Source of the DNA: Naganishia liquefaciens
Taxonomy: Eukaryota > Basidiomycota > Tremellomycetes > Filobasidiales > Filobasidiaceae
Assembly: GCA_013423385.1 (NCBI GenBank)
Contig: BLZA01000057.1
Coordinates: 373,533 to 437,532 of the forward strand
DNA length: 64,000 nucleotides
Direction: 5' to 3'
The notes beneath the pieces were generated by a model. The model worked only from the letters and a program-made list of their open reading frames with translations. It ran no database searches and was not told the DNA's origin. Both the position numbers and the translations under genes were made by a program. Below are positions 11,801 through 22,896 of this stretch, one piece after another (the first letter of the stretch is position 1; the number at the start of each line of letters is the position of its first letter).

Positions 11801-13719
11801 GCACGACGCGGGCGTACGACGGTCGCCTTGGGTTCCTCCTCGGGCGACAAGTGTCGTCGTTTGCATGGGCTCTCGAATGATGGCTCTTCCACGAGTGGCG
11901 TCCCGGTGGATACTTTGCGCTTCTCGGCAAGAGGAGAAAGGAAATCTCGGTGCCGCATAGCAAGGGCACTCTTGGCGTGCGGCCGCCACGGTCGATCCAT
12001 GCTTGCGCGTTTGCTGGGCGACATGACCGCCACCACATCCGTATGCGGAATCGATGGCAGACTGCTCGGCACGGAGCCGCGGGAGGGGCTGCCGAACTCG
12101 GGGATCCGTCTAGGCGTTTGCACGGGCTCGGGCCGTCCGAGGGGACGAGGCTGGGAAGCCGAGGTCTTCGTCGGGGTTGTGTGATGGCCGTCGCTAAACT
12201 CGACGGGCACGTCGCGGACGAGGCTCGCCAGTCTGTCGAATTCCTCCGTTGTCACGGGTAAATGTGGCGTTTGCCGTGGCGTCCGCGATCCATCGCGCGA
12301 ACTGCGCGACAAGAGAAGAGATGATTGAGGTGTATTTTTAACAGGATCCGACGAGATATCATTGACGAGCTTGGACGGCGTCCTCGTGGGCGTTTCCATG
12401 GACGTTCTCGCCGGCGCTCTGTCTGGCGTCCTCGCTGGCGTCCTCCCCATCCCCGTACTCTCCCTCAACGGCTCACCCCAACCCTCCACGGGACTCTTCC
12501 CTGCTCTACCCGTATTCCTCCCAGGCGTCCTCGACGATCTTCTCGGCGGCAAGGGAATTTCCACCTCGACTACCAAACTCGTCCCGCGGCGTCTCGCTCG
12601 ACGGTCCATACCCATATCCACCTCGGACGCTATCTCCATTCGGTTTGCCGCTGCCGTTGACGCAATCGACGCTTTGCTCGTTTGGGTCGTGGGTGGACTG
12701 CGTGCGTGCACTCGGGGACTTGAAGGTGGCGGTTCCGTGTGCATCATCATTGGCGGTTTCGTGCGTTGTGACGGGCGGGGTAGGGATGATTGCGAGGTCT
12801 GTTGCGGTGTCGTGTCGCGACACGTGGTGATACTTTGACTATTTGATGGTGCCATTGGTTCCGGCTCGACGTTGTCGATCCCCTCCGACGTCGGCTTTCG
12901 ACGTCTCGGCCTGACGATAGATATCTGTGCATCATCAGTACCCGACGTCCTCGCCGGCCCCATCAAATCCGAAACCACCGTTTCACGGAACGCCTCGTCT
13001 TCCTCCTCGGAATCCAACAAGACGATCGAATCATGCTCGCTCTTTCCTGATCCACCACTCATCATCAACCGCTGCGACGTCGATGTGGAGGGTTTCTTCC
13101 TCTTTGCCGTGCCCCGCACCGTCCGCTGGGAGCTCGTACCCGACGTGTGCTTGCTCCTCGACGACGCCTCGCCATCATCATCATCATCCGTTGACGTCGT
13201 CTCTTGCGTCAAATCGATCACTCGATCCCTCGACGGTCCGGCTTTGGCATTTCTCTTCGTCATCCGCGACGACGACGAAGCCGAAGCCTGACTTGACGGA
13301 CGTTCAGTCTTGACGTACACGGGCTGCTCCATCATGTCGATCTCGGCCTGTTCTCTGGCCTTTTTCAGCCATGTATTCAATGACCGTTCCACGGGACCTT
13401 GATCATCGGATCCATCGTCGTCGGTGTCGGAGAAAGAGGAGGATAAATTGACACGCTGGCTGCGCGCGAGCAGTTGTCGTGGGGCCGCCCGAGCGTGTGA
13501 GCCGGAAGAGGCCGTTCCGCCCTGCGACACGCCTGGAGGCTGCGTGCAGGGGAGCATCCGACGGGGCGGCATGGAGGGCGGACGCTGTCGGGAATCTAAG
13601 AGGACGACCATCTTGCCGGCCACTTGCAACTGAACTCGTCTGAAATTGGACGGCGCCGATCGCGTGCTGCGCGTCTCATGTGCGTTCATTAATGACACAA
13701 TTCTACTAGACTTGGACAT
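8828..13719 (-). CDS. large nuclear protein with SUMO-interaction motifs and many CDK sites
   Basis: I do not recognise the family. A first exon of about 770 codons (13719-11440) is joined by a 45-nt intron to 'DLFGDFDWTEQ', by a second short intron near 11024 to 'TKPTVAVKLEADKGKG', and by a third near 10441 to 'ANSSVTVLDLTMAFPGFG', with phases closing at each. The N-terminal ~900 residues are low complexity. They carry two likely SUMO-interaction motifs, 'VIDLTQE' and 'SIVLLDSEEEDE', and a dense set of S/T-P sites (for example 'TPARTPDRAPARTSMETP'). A Lys/Glu coiled coil (AELKAKHEREEEERRQQEEA) follows. The last ~450 residues are helical and repeat-like (MPDLVLMLIKLGIDRG, RRMRVRIAQALGVVSPRAR), compatible with a HEAT-type fold. 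A WAPL- or Rif1-like chromosome protein is conceivable but I see no decisive motif. Only ~36 nt of G-rich sequence separates its ATG from the ERCC1 stop upstream. Confidence 0.72.
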
Positions 13720-13720
13720 C

Positions 13721-13755
13721 CCCTCCCCTCCCCTCCCCTTCCCTCCCCTCCCCCT
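13721..13755 (-). repeat. G-rich tract with G-quadruplex potential
   Basis: On the minus strand this interval carries at least six runs of three to five G separated by one to three bases. It fills almost the whole gap between the ERCC1 stop (13756) and the ATG of the SUMO-motif gene (13719), so it would sit in the latter's leader RNA as well as in duplex DNA. Confidence 0.75.
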
Positions 13756-15582
13756 TCAATCACTATCACTCGCCAACGGATCACGCCACACCCCGTCCCC
13801 GTCCCCGTCCCCGCCTCCGCCTCCGCCTCCGCCTCTTCCTGCCTCGCCCTCGTCCTCCTCCATCTCTGGCCAATCCGGACTCCCTTGAACCACCGGCTCA
13901 TCATCATCATCGTCATCATCCAGCACCACCACCTCGTCCTCGCGCTTCCGCTTCCGCTTGTTCGTCTCGGCGGTCGCCGCCTCGCCGAGTCCCATGGACA
14001 GTCCGACGTGACTGAGCGTCAGTTGTTCGTTCTTGCGCGTGGATGATGACGACTTGGAAGGCTTGTCATTCGTCGTCGGTGTCGTCATCGTCGTCGGTGT
14101 CGTCGTTGACGACGCCGCTGTTCTCCCGCGCACACGTTTCGTCGTGCCCCCTCCAACGCGGAACGGGAGATTAAACGCATCATACAATCTCCGCACCTTG
14201 ACTTCTCCCAGCCCCGGACACAACCCCAGCTGCTCCGGCGTCGCGTGCGTCATATTCTTAAACGACTGACCACCCCCACCGAGACGCCGCCATCAGCGGC
14301 AGCTCCTTTCTTAAGCACCCCGAGGGGGGGGGGAAAGGGAAATCAACTCACCCCGAAATTCGTCCCGAGCGTGATGACATCCGTCTTGTTGACCCCGCGA
14401 ACGCTCGTCAACACGCTCGACAGTTGGCCCGGGTAGTCTCTGTGCGTACGCTCCTTGAGCATGTCGGGCGGCTTGTGTTCAAAGGCCTTGTAGGTAGCGA
14501 GGTAGGTTGCTGCTTCGTCGGTGCTGTTCGGTAGGGCGGTGGGGGGGCAGGGGGGAAAGGGATTAGCCACGGCCGGGGACGGCGGATTGGGCGGGACAGG
14601 GACGTACGTCCATGCTGTGATGACGGTCATTTCGTTGATCAGGCAAATCTTGGTGATCTCTCGGATAGGTTCCTGGTGTTCACTCTGCACACACACGCCG
14701 CACGGGATGAGGCTTTTTGAATAAGAGATCCCGGGGAAATCAAACGTACGATGTCACACATGAGAAGGAGTACCCTGAGCAGGTACATTCCCCGAATCGC
14801 TTCGATCCGTGTATGCAGGTACTCGGGATGAAGTCGATGGTACTTGAGACTTGGTTCGACACACGACTCCTCAGCATCCCCTCTCCCCGGAGCGCGCGCC
14901 CGCGAGCGCATCCATCGACAAGAGATCTCTCACCTGAGGTACAACACGCACGTATTCGCGCCGACTTGGTAGTCCGGTACGATATCCCCGTATTCCCATC
15001 CTACGCCCTGGATAGCTTTCAACACGGGATTACCGCGCTTTTTGAACCCGTTGCCCGGGATGGGGAATCAGTTCCCCCCACGGCCCAACGCAAGCTCCGG
15101 GGGAAAAAGAAAGGACCCACCTGCCGCGCATTGACGACGATCGAGCGTTTACTCCCCGACGGGACATTCACCGGTTTCCCCGCCGCCGTCCCCGCCGTCC
15201 CCGCCGTCGTCCCCGTCGCACCTTGCTTATCCTTGTCCCTATCCGTCTCGGCGCCATTCACGTTGACACCGGGCTTGGGCGCGCTCTGGCCATCTTGGCC
15301 CACGACGGCGGCCGCTGCGGTGCTCGGCGGGGCAACGACGGGATTTGGGTCGGTGGTGGGAGGGAGTGGGAGGTGGGCGTTGGATGCGTTGCGGTTTGAG
15401 CCGGGGAGGGGGAGTGCGGGGTTGGATTCGGGTGGCATGGGTGGCTGGTGGATTGGGAAGAGGGAGGGGGAACTGAATGACTCGAAGCGAGCGTCTTGTT
15501 GACGCAAGAAACAGGGAGCTTGGACGGGAAATTCGCGTTTTTGCGACAGAATAGGGGGTGCTAGGGAGGCCAGATTTGACAT
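13756..15582 (-). CDS. RAD10: ERCC1/Rad10 DNA excision repair subunit
   Basis: Partner of the XPF/Rad1 nuclease, which cuts 5' of damage in nucleotide excision repair and in single-strand annealing. The reading is built from five to six short exons. Conserved pieces in order are 'SIVVNARQ', then 'GNPVLKAIQGVGWEYGDI', 'VPDYQVGANTCVLYL', 'LKYHRLHPEYLHTRI', 'YLLRVLLLMCDI', 'YLATYKAFEHKPPDML', 'SVRGVNKTDVITLGTNFG' and the helix-hairpin-helix 'LGLCPGLGEVKVRRLYDAF'. This is the full ERCC1 central plus HhH2 order. As in other ERCC1 proteins, a nuclease-active DEK motif is not expected. The start ATG 15582 gives a Pro/Ala-rich N-terminal extension. Beyond the HhH domain is an unusual ~100-residue tail of Thr/Ser, an acidic VVVLDDDDDDDE run and a Gly/Asp repeat, apparently disordered. 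It lies head to head with the AlkB-like gene, 157 bp apart. Confidence 0.93.
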
Positions 15583-15739
15583 TTTGAAGGTGCGCGAAAA
15601 CGACCCGATAAATGGCCCCGTTTTACGCGCGAAATATAGCTCACCTCGATTCACCTGGGAGGCAGAGAGGCATCATGCTCCCCCCGACCCATCCCATCCC
15701 ATCCCACCCCGCTCATCGACGGACATCCAGTCTGCCACG
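15583..15739. promoter_or_regulatory. divergent promoter, ERCC1 / zinc-ribbon AlkB-like gene
   Basis: A 157-bp interval separates the two outward-facing start codons and must hold both promoters. It contains an AT-rich patch (cgaaatatagc near 15629) and C-rich runs near 15676-15712. No defined factor site is assigned. Confidence 0.5.
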
Positions 15740-15873
15740 ATGATGCCTACAGAGGGCGATGCATCCCATCCCACCATCATCCACGAATCCCACACCGCAC
15801 CCACGCGCAAACGCAAACTCGAGGACACCTCGGCGAGTCCCCCAGCAGGGTATAGGCCCATCCAGCCGAGGCC

Positions 15874-15960
<87 letters not shown>

Positions 15961-18900
15961 GAGGTCGTCAGAGGCGCAACAGACGGGAGGGTTGCCGAGT
16001 GATCGAGCGATGATGGTGCCCTCGGTGTTGGCAGCGTCGTCGGGAAGGGTCGCTTTACCTTTGGCGAGACCGGTCAAGGAGCAACCGTCGGCGTCGGACC
16101 ATGTTTCGTCCAATCCGCGGACGAGCGGTGCGCAGCACCAGCAGCATCCTACTAGTACCGCGCGCACCACCGTCCTTCCCATCCCCGAACCCACACTTCC
16201 TCGGCCGACCCCCGACACCACCACCACCTCCTCTTCTTCTCGGGCCCACCCCCACCCTGCGCCAGCACCGCGCGCCCAAAACGCCATCTTCCACCCAAAG
16301 ATCGGCCACCCCTTGCCGCCCGGCCACCCGGACGCGCCTTGTCCTTCAGAACTCCCCAAATCCATACCCACGCACACGGCACCACGTCCGTCGCTCCCGA
16401 TTTGGACATCCCTTCCGCCGCCCGACGTGGAATACGCCGCGAGAATACACGAAAACGAAGCCAAGCCGCGGTTGCCGTTGCATCATCATGTCGTACCACC
16501 CGTGTGGGCGCCCAAGCGACGTGGATTGGCCAGTGCGCTAGAATATTATGGGAGGCCGTTGAGGACGATGGGTGGGACGGTGCACGTCGATCAGGGTGGA
16601 GTGGCGCGCGGGATCGTGTTTGAGGGACCGTTGGGGGAAGGATATGCGTTCTGGGGTACGGGCAAGAGCGCGGGGACGTTTGTCGTTCCATTGTGAGTGC
16701 TGTTCTTACTGTGGTCGACCGATGGGGGGAGCAGGCTGACCGGACGGAAACACCAGTGGAAACACACGAAAGCGCGGCAAGGTGCCCCATAACGACTCTG
16801 CCTTGCCGGAACCCATCGACGCTCGCGGCACCGCTCGGCCTATCGACCCCATCCCGCCACCACGGTGTCCCACCCCGCCGCCCATCGTCCACGAAAACAT
16901 TGCCAGAATCCTCGCCCCGACGGACGGCCGCCCGCAATCACCGACACCGACACACGAATTGCCCGAAATCAACGCCCTCTTGCGTGCCCACCGTGCGCGT
17001 ATCCCCATCGCCGTCGGGATCACCCAAGATACGACGCTCGTGCCGTTTGCGCTCCCCGGTGCGTACCTCATCCTCGGCTGGTTCTGGATCACCGACGCCT
17101 GGCCGGAACCGACGGGCGCGGCGTGGAGTGACTTGAATATCCCGTGGGAAGCGCTCGGGGGACAGGACGTCGGGATCAGGTGGCGCTTTCGGTTCGATTG
17201 GTGTACGACCGGACAAGCGGCGCATCCGTGGTGGGAATTGCCACAGCCCGGGGTGACGCCGCTGTTTATGAGCATGAAGGATCCCGTGCCCCTTGATGAG
17301 GTCTGGGTCGTCGATGGTCCCGAGGCGGATTTGACGCAGACGGTGCGCAGGCAGAGGCGTGAGGCGGGTACGGAGCAGCAAGATGGATGGTTGCCCTGCA
17401 CGGCGTGTGGCCATGCCTCGGCCGAGGTCTACATTGACAAGCGGTATTGCCTGAATATCAATTGCGACGTATGGTTCTTTGACCGCGCGACACAGCGAAC
17501 GACGGCCGAGACATCGCCGCGACGGATCATCCTGCGGTCGCCACGACGATGTCGTCGCTACGGACCCGACGAACTCGGCATGACGCTTCGTCCGCCGCTG
17601 CCCCAGGAACTCGCCGAGCCCGACCCGGCCGACGCCGGAAAGACGTTTTGGAAAGGCTGGGTCTGCTCCGACTGTGGATGCGGCAATGAACGTAAAGCAT
17701 GGAAGGGCTGGGACTGCGAAAACTGTACCAACAAGTGGTACCCGGACCGCAAGATCTGGTCAGTCGACGAGCTGCCGCCGTCGCGGCGCGCGACAGAATC
17801 AAGACGGGACGCTAATTTCAGCACGACGCCGAGCCTTGATCCGCGCATGGCTCGATTTGCCGGCGAGGTGACCATGTCGAGCACGATTTGGCGGGATGGG
17901 ACCAAGGCGTGTTTTTACGGCATGCGCAATCGGAACGAAATGACCATTCTCATCGCGCCCGCGACCCCCGCTTCGACGGCCAAGACCAACGAGATTTTTC
18001 AGCTGTTGCAGATCAAGGACAATGTGAATTTCAGGCGGACACCTGATCAGCAGCCAAGCACGAAGCGTGAGTACCGGCGTTGCGCATTGCATTCAGCTGT
18101 AATGCTAAGTCCGCCGGAGCAGTCGAGGAAAAATGCTACTCTCCGCTTTACACATTTCTGGCAGGACCGCCCGAGACGCCCATGCTGGAAGGCCTGCCCT
18201 CTTACAAGCCCGTCTTGTGGCAAGTCGCGCCCAAGGTCTGTGTGCAGGCTATTGGCAGGATCAACGATCTGTGCACAAGGGTCGTCGTGGGTGAAAGGAG
18301 GTGAGTCGCGCGCGAGCGCTTAGCGGGCATGTTCGCTGAATCGCTGTCAGGTTCAACTCGCTGCTTTGCGTCTGCCCGCCGCCCGATCTGCCCGAAGTCC
18401 TCGTTCCCGTGAGTCCATCCGTAGTCTCCGAGCCGAGTCGAGTGCACACTGACTTGACTCGCGCAGTGGATACGAGTACCGCAATATTCCACGTTCGCCG
18501 TCATGTACCTCGGCTCCGGCGGCTCTGTGGTCGCTGCACAGCCAGAGCTGATTCGTGAGAAAGCAAGGGACGTTCAGGGACAGATTGAGGTCGAAAATGG
18601 CGACATTGTCGTCGTGAGGAGTTTCGAGGTCGAGCTAGACCTGGGCCTCAAGTCGCATGGCTTTGGATTCTGTGCGTCGGAACGGTACTCGTACGTTAGA
18701 CTTGCGGCTGATCCTTCCCGCAGTCTGCATCGCGCGTCAGATCTATCCCGAATCGCTACGAGAAGGCCTCGGTCAACCGCTCGCATCCTACAAACGCAAA
18801 GAGCCGACTCTGCGACCGCGCGAATGGCCACTCGAAGCCGTAGCGCTCATGAAACAGCCCGGAGGCATACCATCCTCGTCCAAGTCAGATTCGTCTTTTG

Positions 18901-18992
18901 CCGAGCAGGGCTGGTTTATCGGCAACATTCCCGTCTGGGAAAAGGCGGCCGAGACGACTATGCCGACGCCGCCTATGCCTCTTTCGACGTGA
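15740..18992 (+). CDS. zinc-ribbon protein with degenerate AlkB-like (2OG dioxygenase-type) C-terminal domain
   Basis: Multi-exon gene read from ATG 15740 (ACG ATG ATG) to TGA 18990-18992. The first exon is disordered and carries an uninterrupted (Gly-Gln)n run. It is followed by 'EYYGRPLRTMGGTVHVDQGG' and, after an intron at ~16695, a folded segment 'GAYLILGWFWITDAWPEP'. Two zinc ribbons come next: 'CTACGHASAEVYIDKRYC' with a trailing CDVWF, and 'CSDCGCGNERKAWKGWDC' with a trailing ENC. The C-terminal exons resemble the family I recall from mushrooms annotated as AlkB-like oxygenases: a 'YSPLYTFLAGPPETP' loop, 'RINDLCTRVVVGERRFNSLL', a strand pair 'WIRVPQYSTFAVMYLG', and a last strand 'NGDIVVVRSFEVELDLGL'. 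I see no H-x-D pair at the expected place, so a catalytically inactive reader is possible. Zinc binding is well supported; the AlkB relation is a recollection, not a search result. Confidence 0.6.
15874..15959 (+). repeat. (GGGACA)n coding minisatellite
   Basis: About 14 near-perfect copies of a 6-bp unit encode alternating Gly-Gln. Because the unit is a multiple of three, length changes stay in frame. The same DNA is also open in the other plus-strand frames (Arg-Asp) and on the minus strand. Confidence 0.95.
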
Positions 18993-19123
18993 TGGCACCT
19001 TGTGATCCATCGTGCTTGACAAGTTGTTACAATGCGCTTATGCGATAATCGGCGCTGGCCAATACCTGAACCCTGATACAACCGATAAACTGTATACATT
19101 GTTCTTCCGCGTTGATTATACGA

Positions 19124-21863
19124 TTATGCAACGGATGAGTGCGTTTCCGTCTGGCGCGGTCGATTCTCCGGCGATGCGGTCGAACCATTGGCGCACCCGT
19201 CGCTCTCCTCGTTGACTTCTGTGTATGACATTGTCAATGGTGAGCGGTTTTTGCGGCTGGGATGATGTGCAAGCTGGTGCTCGACATCGAGCACGGCAAA
19301 CTTTTGTAACAATTCAGCTGGACTGCGGATAGTCAGTGCCCGCCAAACCTCAATACTCGTCGTTACTCACGCTGATGCCCTTCGAAAGTCATTGTAGACA
19401 GGGACCAATAGCTGTTTGTTGTTGACGTTTGCGCCAACTTCAACCATTTCTGCGGGTATATCGCTGTAAACTTGCATTACACTTGTCGGCGTATACGGCG
19501 TGACAAGCTGCTGCGTGCGCTCCCAATCGCTGTCTGAAGTCCCATCCGTGGTCGTGGCTTGACTAAAAGTACTCGCCATGCTGCCCATCCGATTGCGATA
19601 GGCCAGCCCCTGAGTGACCATTGGAGACGTGATGTGCGGCGAGCCCGAGGTCGAAGAGGTCAATGATGCCTTCCGGTCTACACGAGTAGTGTTTCCAAAC
19701 GAAAATTCGGGATTCGGTAAGGGCCCGTAAGGCTGACCCTGTGGTTCAGTCGCGACCGACAATGGAGCTCCTGCGAATGCTGAGTGGCTGGCATGCTCAG
19801 AAACATTCGAACCTAGCAGATGCTCATCGTCTGTGATCGCGCTCAGAGCGCCGGTGGCGGCCTTTGTGCCGATTCGCGGTGGAGTGAAAAAGCCCAATGA
19901 GATCGAGTGCGAGTTGACGGGTAGACTGGCGCGCCGATTGGGACTTGAATCTGACGCAAGACACGACGGGATCTGTGCGCGAGCGAGTGCAGATGATGAT
20001 ACGGCTCTCGATAGACTCGGGGGCGGTGGGGGCCGTTGCGGCATGACGAAAATCCCGGCGGATGGGCTGTGTGGAGGAGGATAAGGTACACTGCCCCGTC
20101 TGACCTGACTAATGAGCGGCGTGGGCTTGATGGCCCCTGGCTTGGTATATGGTAAGGGATTTTGCTGATTCGGTGGTTCACTGAGGTCTTTCCTTGACTG
20201 GGTAGAGAAATGCGCATTCGTATTGTGGTCAAGGTGGCCCGACTGTTCGACAACCACGTTGGCGGTATACGGTCGACTCTTGACTTCCTGTACCCGGACT
20301 TGCTTGTGGGACGATTCACTCTCGGAATTCTTTTTTGCCATCATTTTCTTCTTTTGCCGCCTGTGACCAAAGCATTAGAGATCGCCTGAATAGGTACGGA
20401 AAGTCTTACCTGTTTTGAAACCACACTTGCACGCTACGAGGGGTCATGCCGATCTTTTCAGCAATCTCTCTTCGGGTACTGGCTGTCGGCTTGGCACCGT
20501 CGTCGAAAGCTTTTTCAAGGACAGCGAGCTGTTCTGTCGTAGTCCGTTTCCGGTGTTTAACCTGAAAACATTTATCAGCGGCGGAACAAGAGTTCATCCT
20601 CGAATAGAGGGCGCTTACCATGTAAGGGTCATACGTAAGATTACCGACATATTCCTCCTGGTCAACATTTTCCGATATCATGATTCCGCCCCGGCTAAAG
20701 CCCGGATTACGTGAATGGGACTGCGAGAATCCCACCGGTGCGTTATGCTGGTTTGTCGCTGTTGGCTGCCACGTCATGCTCGCAATACCGGTCGGAGCTT
20801 GTGGGGTCATCGTCGCCTGCGCACTAGGTGGTTGATATTGAGGATGATGCGTGAGACTCGTATAGACCTGAGACCCCGCCATCCTGTACTGCACCATGCC
20901 AGGCTGGAGTGAAGGCGACGGCTGAGAGGATGAGTCGAGACTTCGTGGGATTTGCTGACCAGTAAAGTGGGGTTGACTCGAGGATCCGCTCGAGTCTCGC
21001 TCTGCAGAAATGATGCCGGGGGCGACCGGTAACTTTGTTAGCGATTGAATGGGATGATAATATGGTTGAATGGCAGTTCCTCCGACTTGATAAGAGAGCC
21101 CTGGCGTAAGGGATGGTGGTGTCGACGATGCGGATGTTTTCTGGCCGCTGAGGAATTGGTGTTGCTGCATCACGGCCGGATCACTCTGGCCTGCGTTGAC
21201 GCCCGAAGGCGTGTAATACAACGTGCCCGTCTGATCCAAGGGAACCGACATCTGTGAGAGGGGACTCTGAGAATAGACATACGCAACCGACGTGCTTTGC
21301 TGTGAGTGGCCTGGCGGCACATTGAAGCCCGATGCGCCACTTTGCCCTTGCGCGAACGAGGCCGGCTGAATGTCCATGCCAGAAGCCTCTCGGAAACCCA
21401 TTACGTATGGCGGCGCGGAAATGGACGAGGATTGAGCCATCCCTTCCGCCCGCGACCCATGTTGCGAATCAGATTTTTGAGATAACGTGCTCTGCTTCGG
21501 TGTCAAGATTGCATGCGGCGGGGCGAATGTCGATGGACCGCTTGTCGATACGTCGTTGGAACTCATGACAAAGCCATTGTCCGGTTGAAATGCAGGTTGA
21601 AGGCTCGTGCCATGAGGATATTGTGAATTGGCCGCCACGGTCGTTCGATGCTGCATAAAGCCAGCAGGAACAGCTGGATATGAACCAGAGGTTGGTGATT
21701 GTACGACGTAGATCGCTCCCGGCATTGACCCCGGCCCTTGAAAGGGTGCTTGATAGCCGCTACTCATTGGCTGATTCGTTGGCTGAGTGCTAGGGAAGGA
21801 GAGACTTTGTGACGTTGAAATCTCACCACAATTCCCAATTGGTATATATTGAGGTTGTGCCAT
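19124..21863 (-). CDS. homeodomain transcription factor
   Basis: Nuclear DNA-binding regulator, 861 residues in four exons with closing phases: 21863-20619, 20561-20410, 20360-19371 and 19322-19124. The homeodomain spans the exon 1/2/3 junctions: 'VKHRKRTTTEQLAVLEKAF', then 'KPTASTRREIAEKIGMTPR', then recognition helix 'SVQVWFQNRRQKKKM'. The invariant W48, F49, N51 and R53 are present, with Gln at position 50. The spacing suggests a typical 60-residue domain, not the TALE class. The ~410 residues before it are Gln/Ser/Pro-rich with no further domain, and the ~390 after it are Ser/Pro-rich with a C-terminal segment 'PAELLQKFAVLDVEHQLA' placed by the last exon. Similar single homeodomain proteins in Cryptococcus act in stress and membrane homeostasis, but orthology cannot be judged here. 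It converges with the AlkB-like gene, the stops being 131 bp apart. Confidence 0.92.
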
Positions 21864-22804
21864 CGAGGTTGTCTGCCGCTCCGCCGTTTCGGGTGAACGG
21901 CGCTGAGGGCTGTCCTTTGTCGTTATTCCGATGCGATTTCAAGACTTTCGGGTAAAGGACACCTGACCCAACGCAAGTCTGCGTAAAGGACGGCTCAGAT
22001 TATCAGCGGCGTGAACGCTGAGGTTTGCATCTCGGAAGATCACCACCACCCTAGAACTTACAAAATCGATTGTCTGCAGGACCATCCGTATCGCCGCCAG
22101 GAAACGTCTGAACGAGCCGAGCTTGAGGCGCGAACTCAGAGGACCCTTCGAGACCCTCAGGACCGATGATGACTGCACAAAACCGCGCGACGTCGTTGCT
22201 TTTGCCGCAGCTGATATCTTGTTTGTCGCAGAATCGTCGAGCGAATGGAATGGTGTTGGGTGTCGAGTATCCACAATTGGCCGTTTGTGGTCGTCTCTGG
22301 CGAGCAGAGTGCAGACCCGAAGCAATTATCGCTGAGAGAGGCGGGGTCAGGGAAGACTCAGAGATTGTCGATGTCGCTCTGGACAGTAGGTCGCGGGGTG
22401 TTTCCGAGGTTGCCTCGCTTGATCTATCCAGACTTCGCCGTCTACTGCAACCTCGTCACACCGATCGCGACGCCCTGTCTGGTTGGAGAACCGAAGAGTT
22501 TGAGCGATATTCGCGAGAGCGAGGTAGGGTTCCTTCTACTATTCAAAGCATAAAGCGGATACACGTTGTCCAGCGTCGAATCTACGGGGTTGTCTGCGAT
22601 CAGTGAGAAGAGTTGACCTGCCTTGAGGAAGCAGCAGCCCGGGGATGGCAGATATCCGTCAAATAAAGCTGTGGTCAACAGAGCAAGCAAGATACACCAA
22701 AGAAGCGGGAACAGCCGCCAGGAGCAGCGGAACAGCAGTACAGCTAGCTGCGGCATTAAACCCGGCACTTGATGCGAGATCCGCTACTAGCGGAGGAACT
22801 TTGA

Positions 22805-22826
22805 GGCTCTCTCTCTCTCTCTCTTT
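22805..22826. repeat. (CT)n microsatellite
   Basis: A run of about nine CT units lies immediately before the 12-bp tandem repeat inside the gene-poor island. Confidence 0.85.
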
Positions 22827-22827
22827 A

Positions 22828-22896
22828 CAGCTCGTGTAAAAGCTCGTGTAAAAGCTCGTGTAAAAGCTCGTGTATATCGTGTACAAGCTCGTGTAA
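22828..22896. repeat. 12-bp tandem repeat (aagctcgtgtaa)
   Basis: Four contiguous copies of aagctcgtgtaa (the first starting cag) are followed, after a short tatcgtgtac interruption, by a fifth copy. On the minus strand it is open and would encode repeated His-Glu-Leu-Leu. Confidence 0.9.

Noticed and set aside
11132-12184. Plus-strand open frame of 350 codons
   Set aside because: It is antisense to the long low-complexity exon of the SUMO-motif protein and lacks its own protein-like features.
15880-15958. Alternative Arg-Asp or Asp-Arg repeat proteins in other frames of the GGGACA array
   Set aside because: These frames are open only because of the repeat; the Gly-Gln frame continues into conserved domains.
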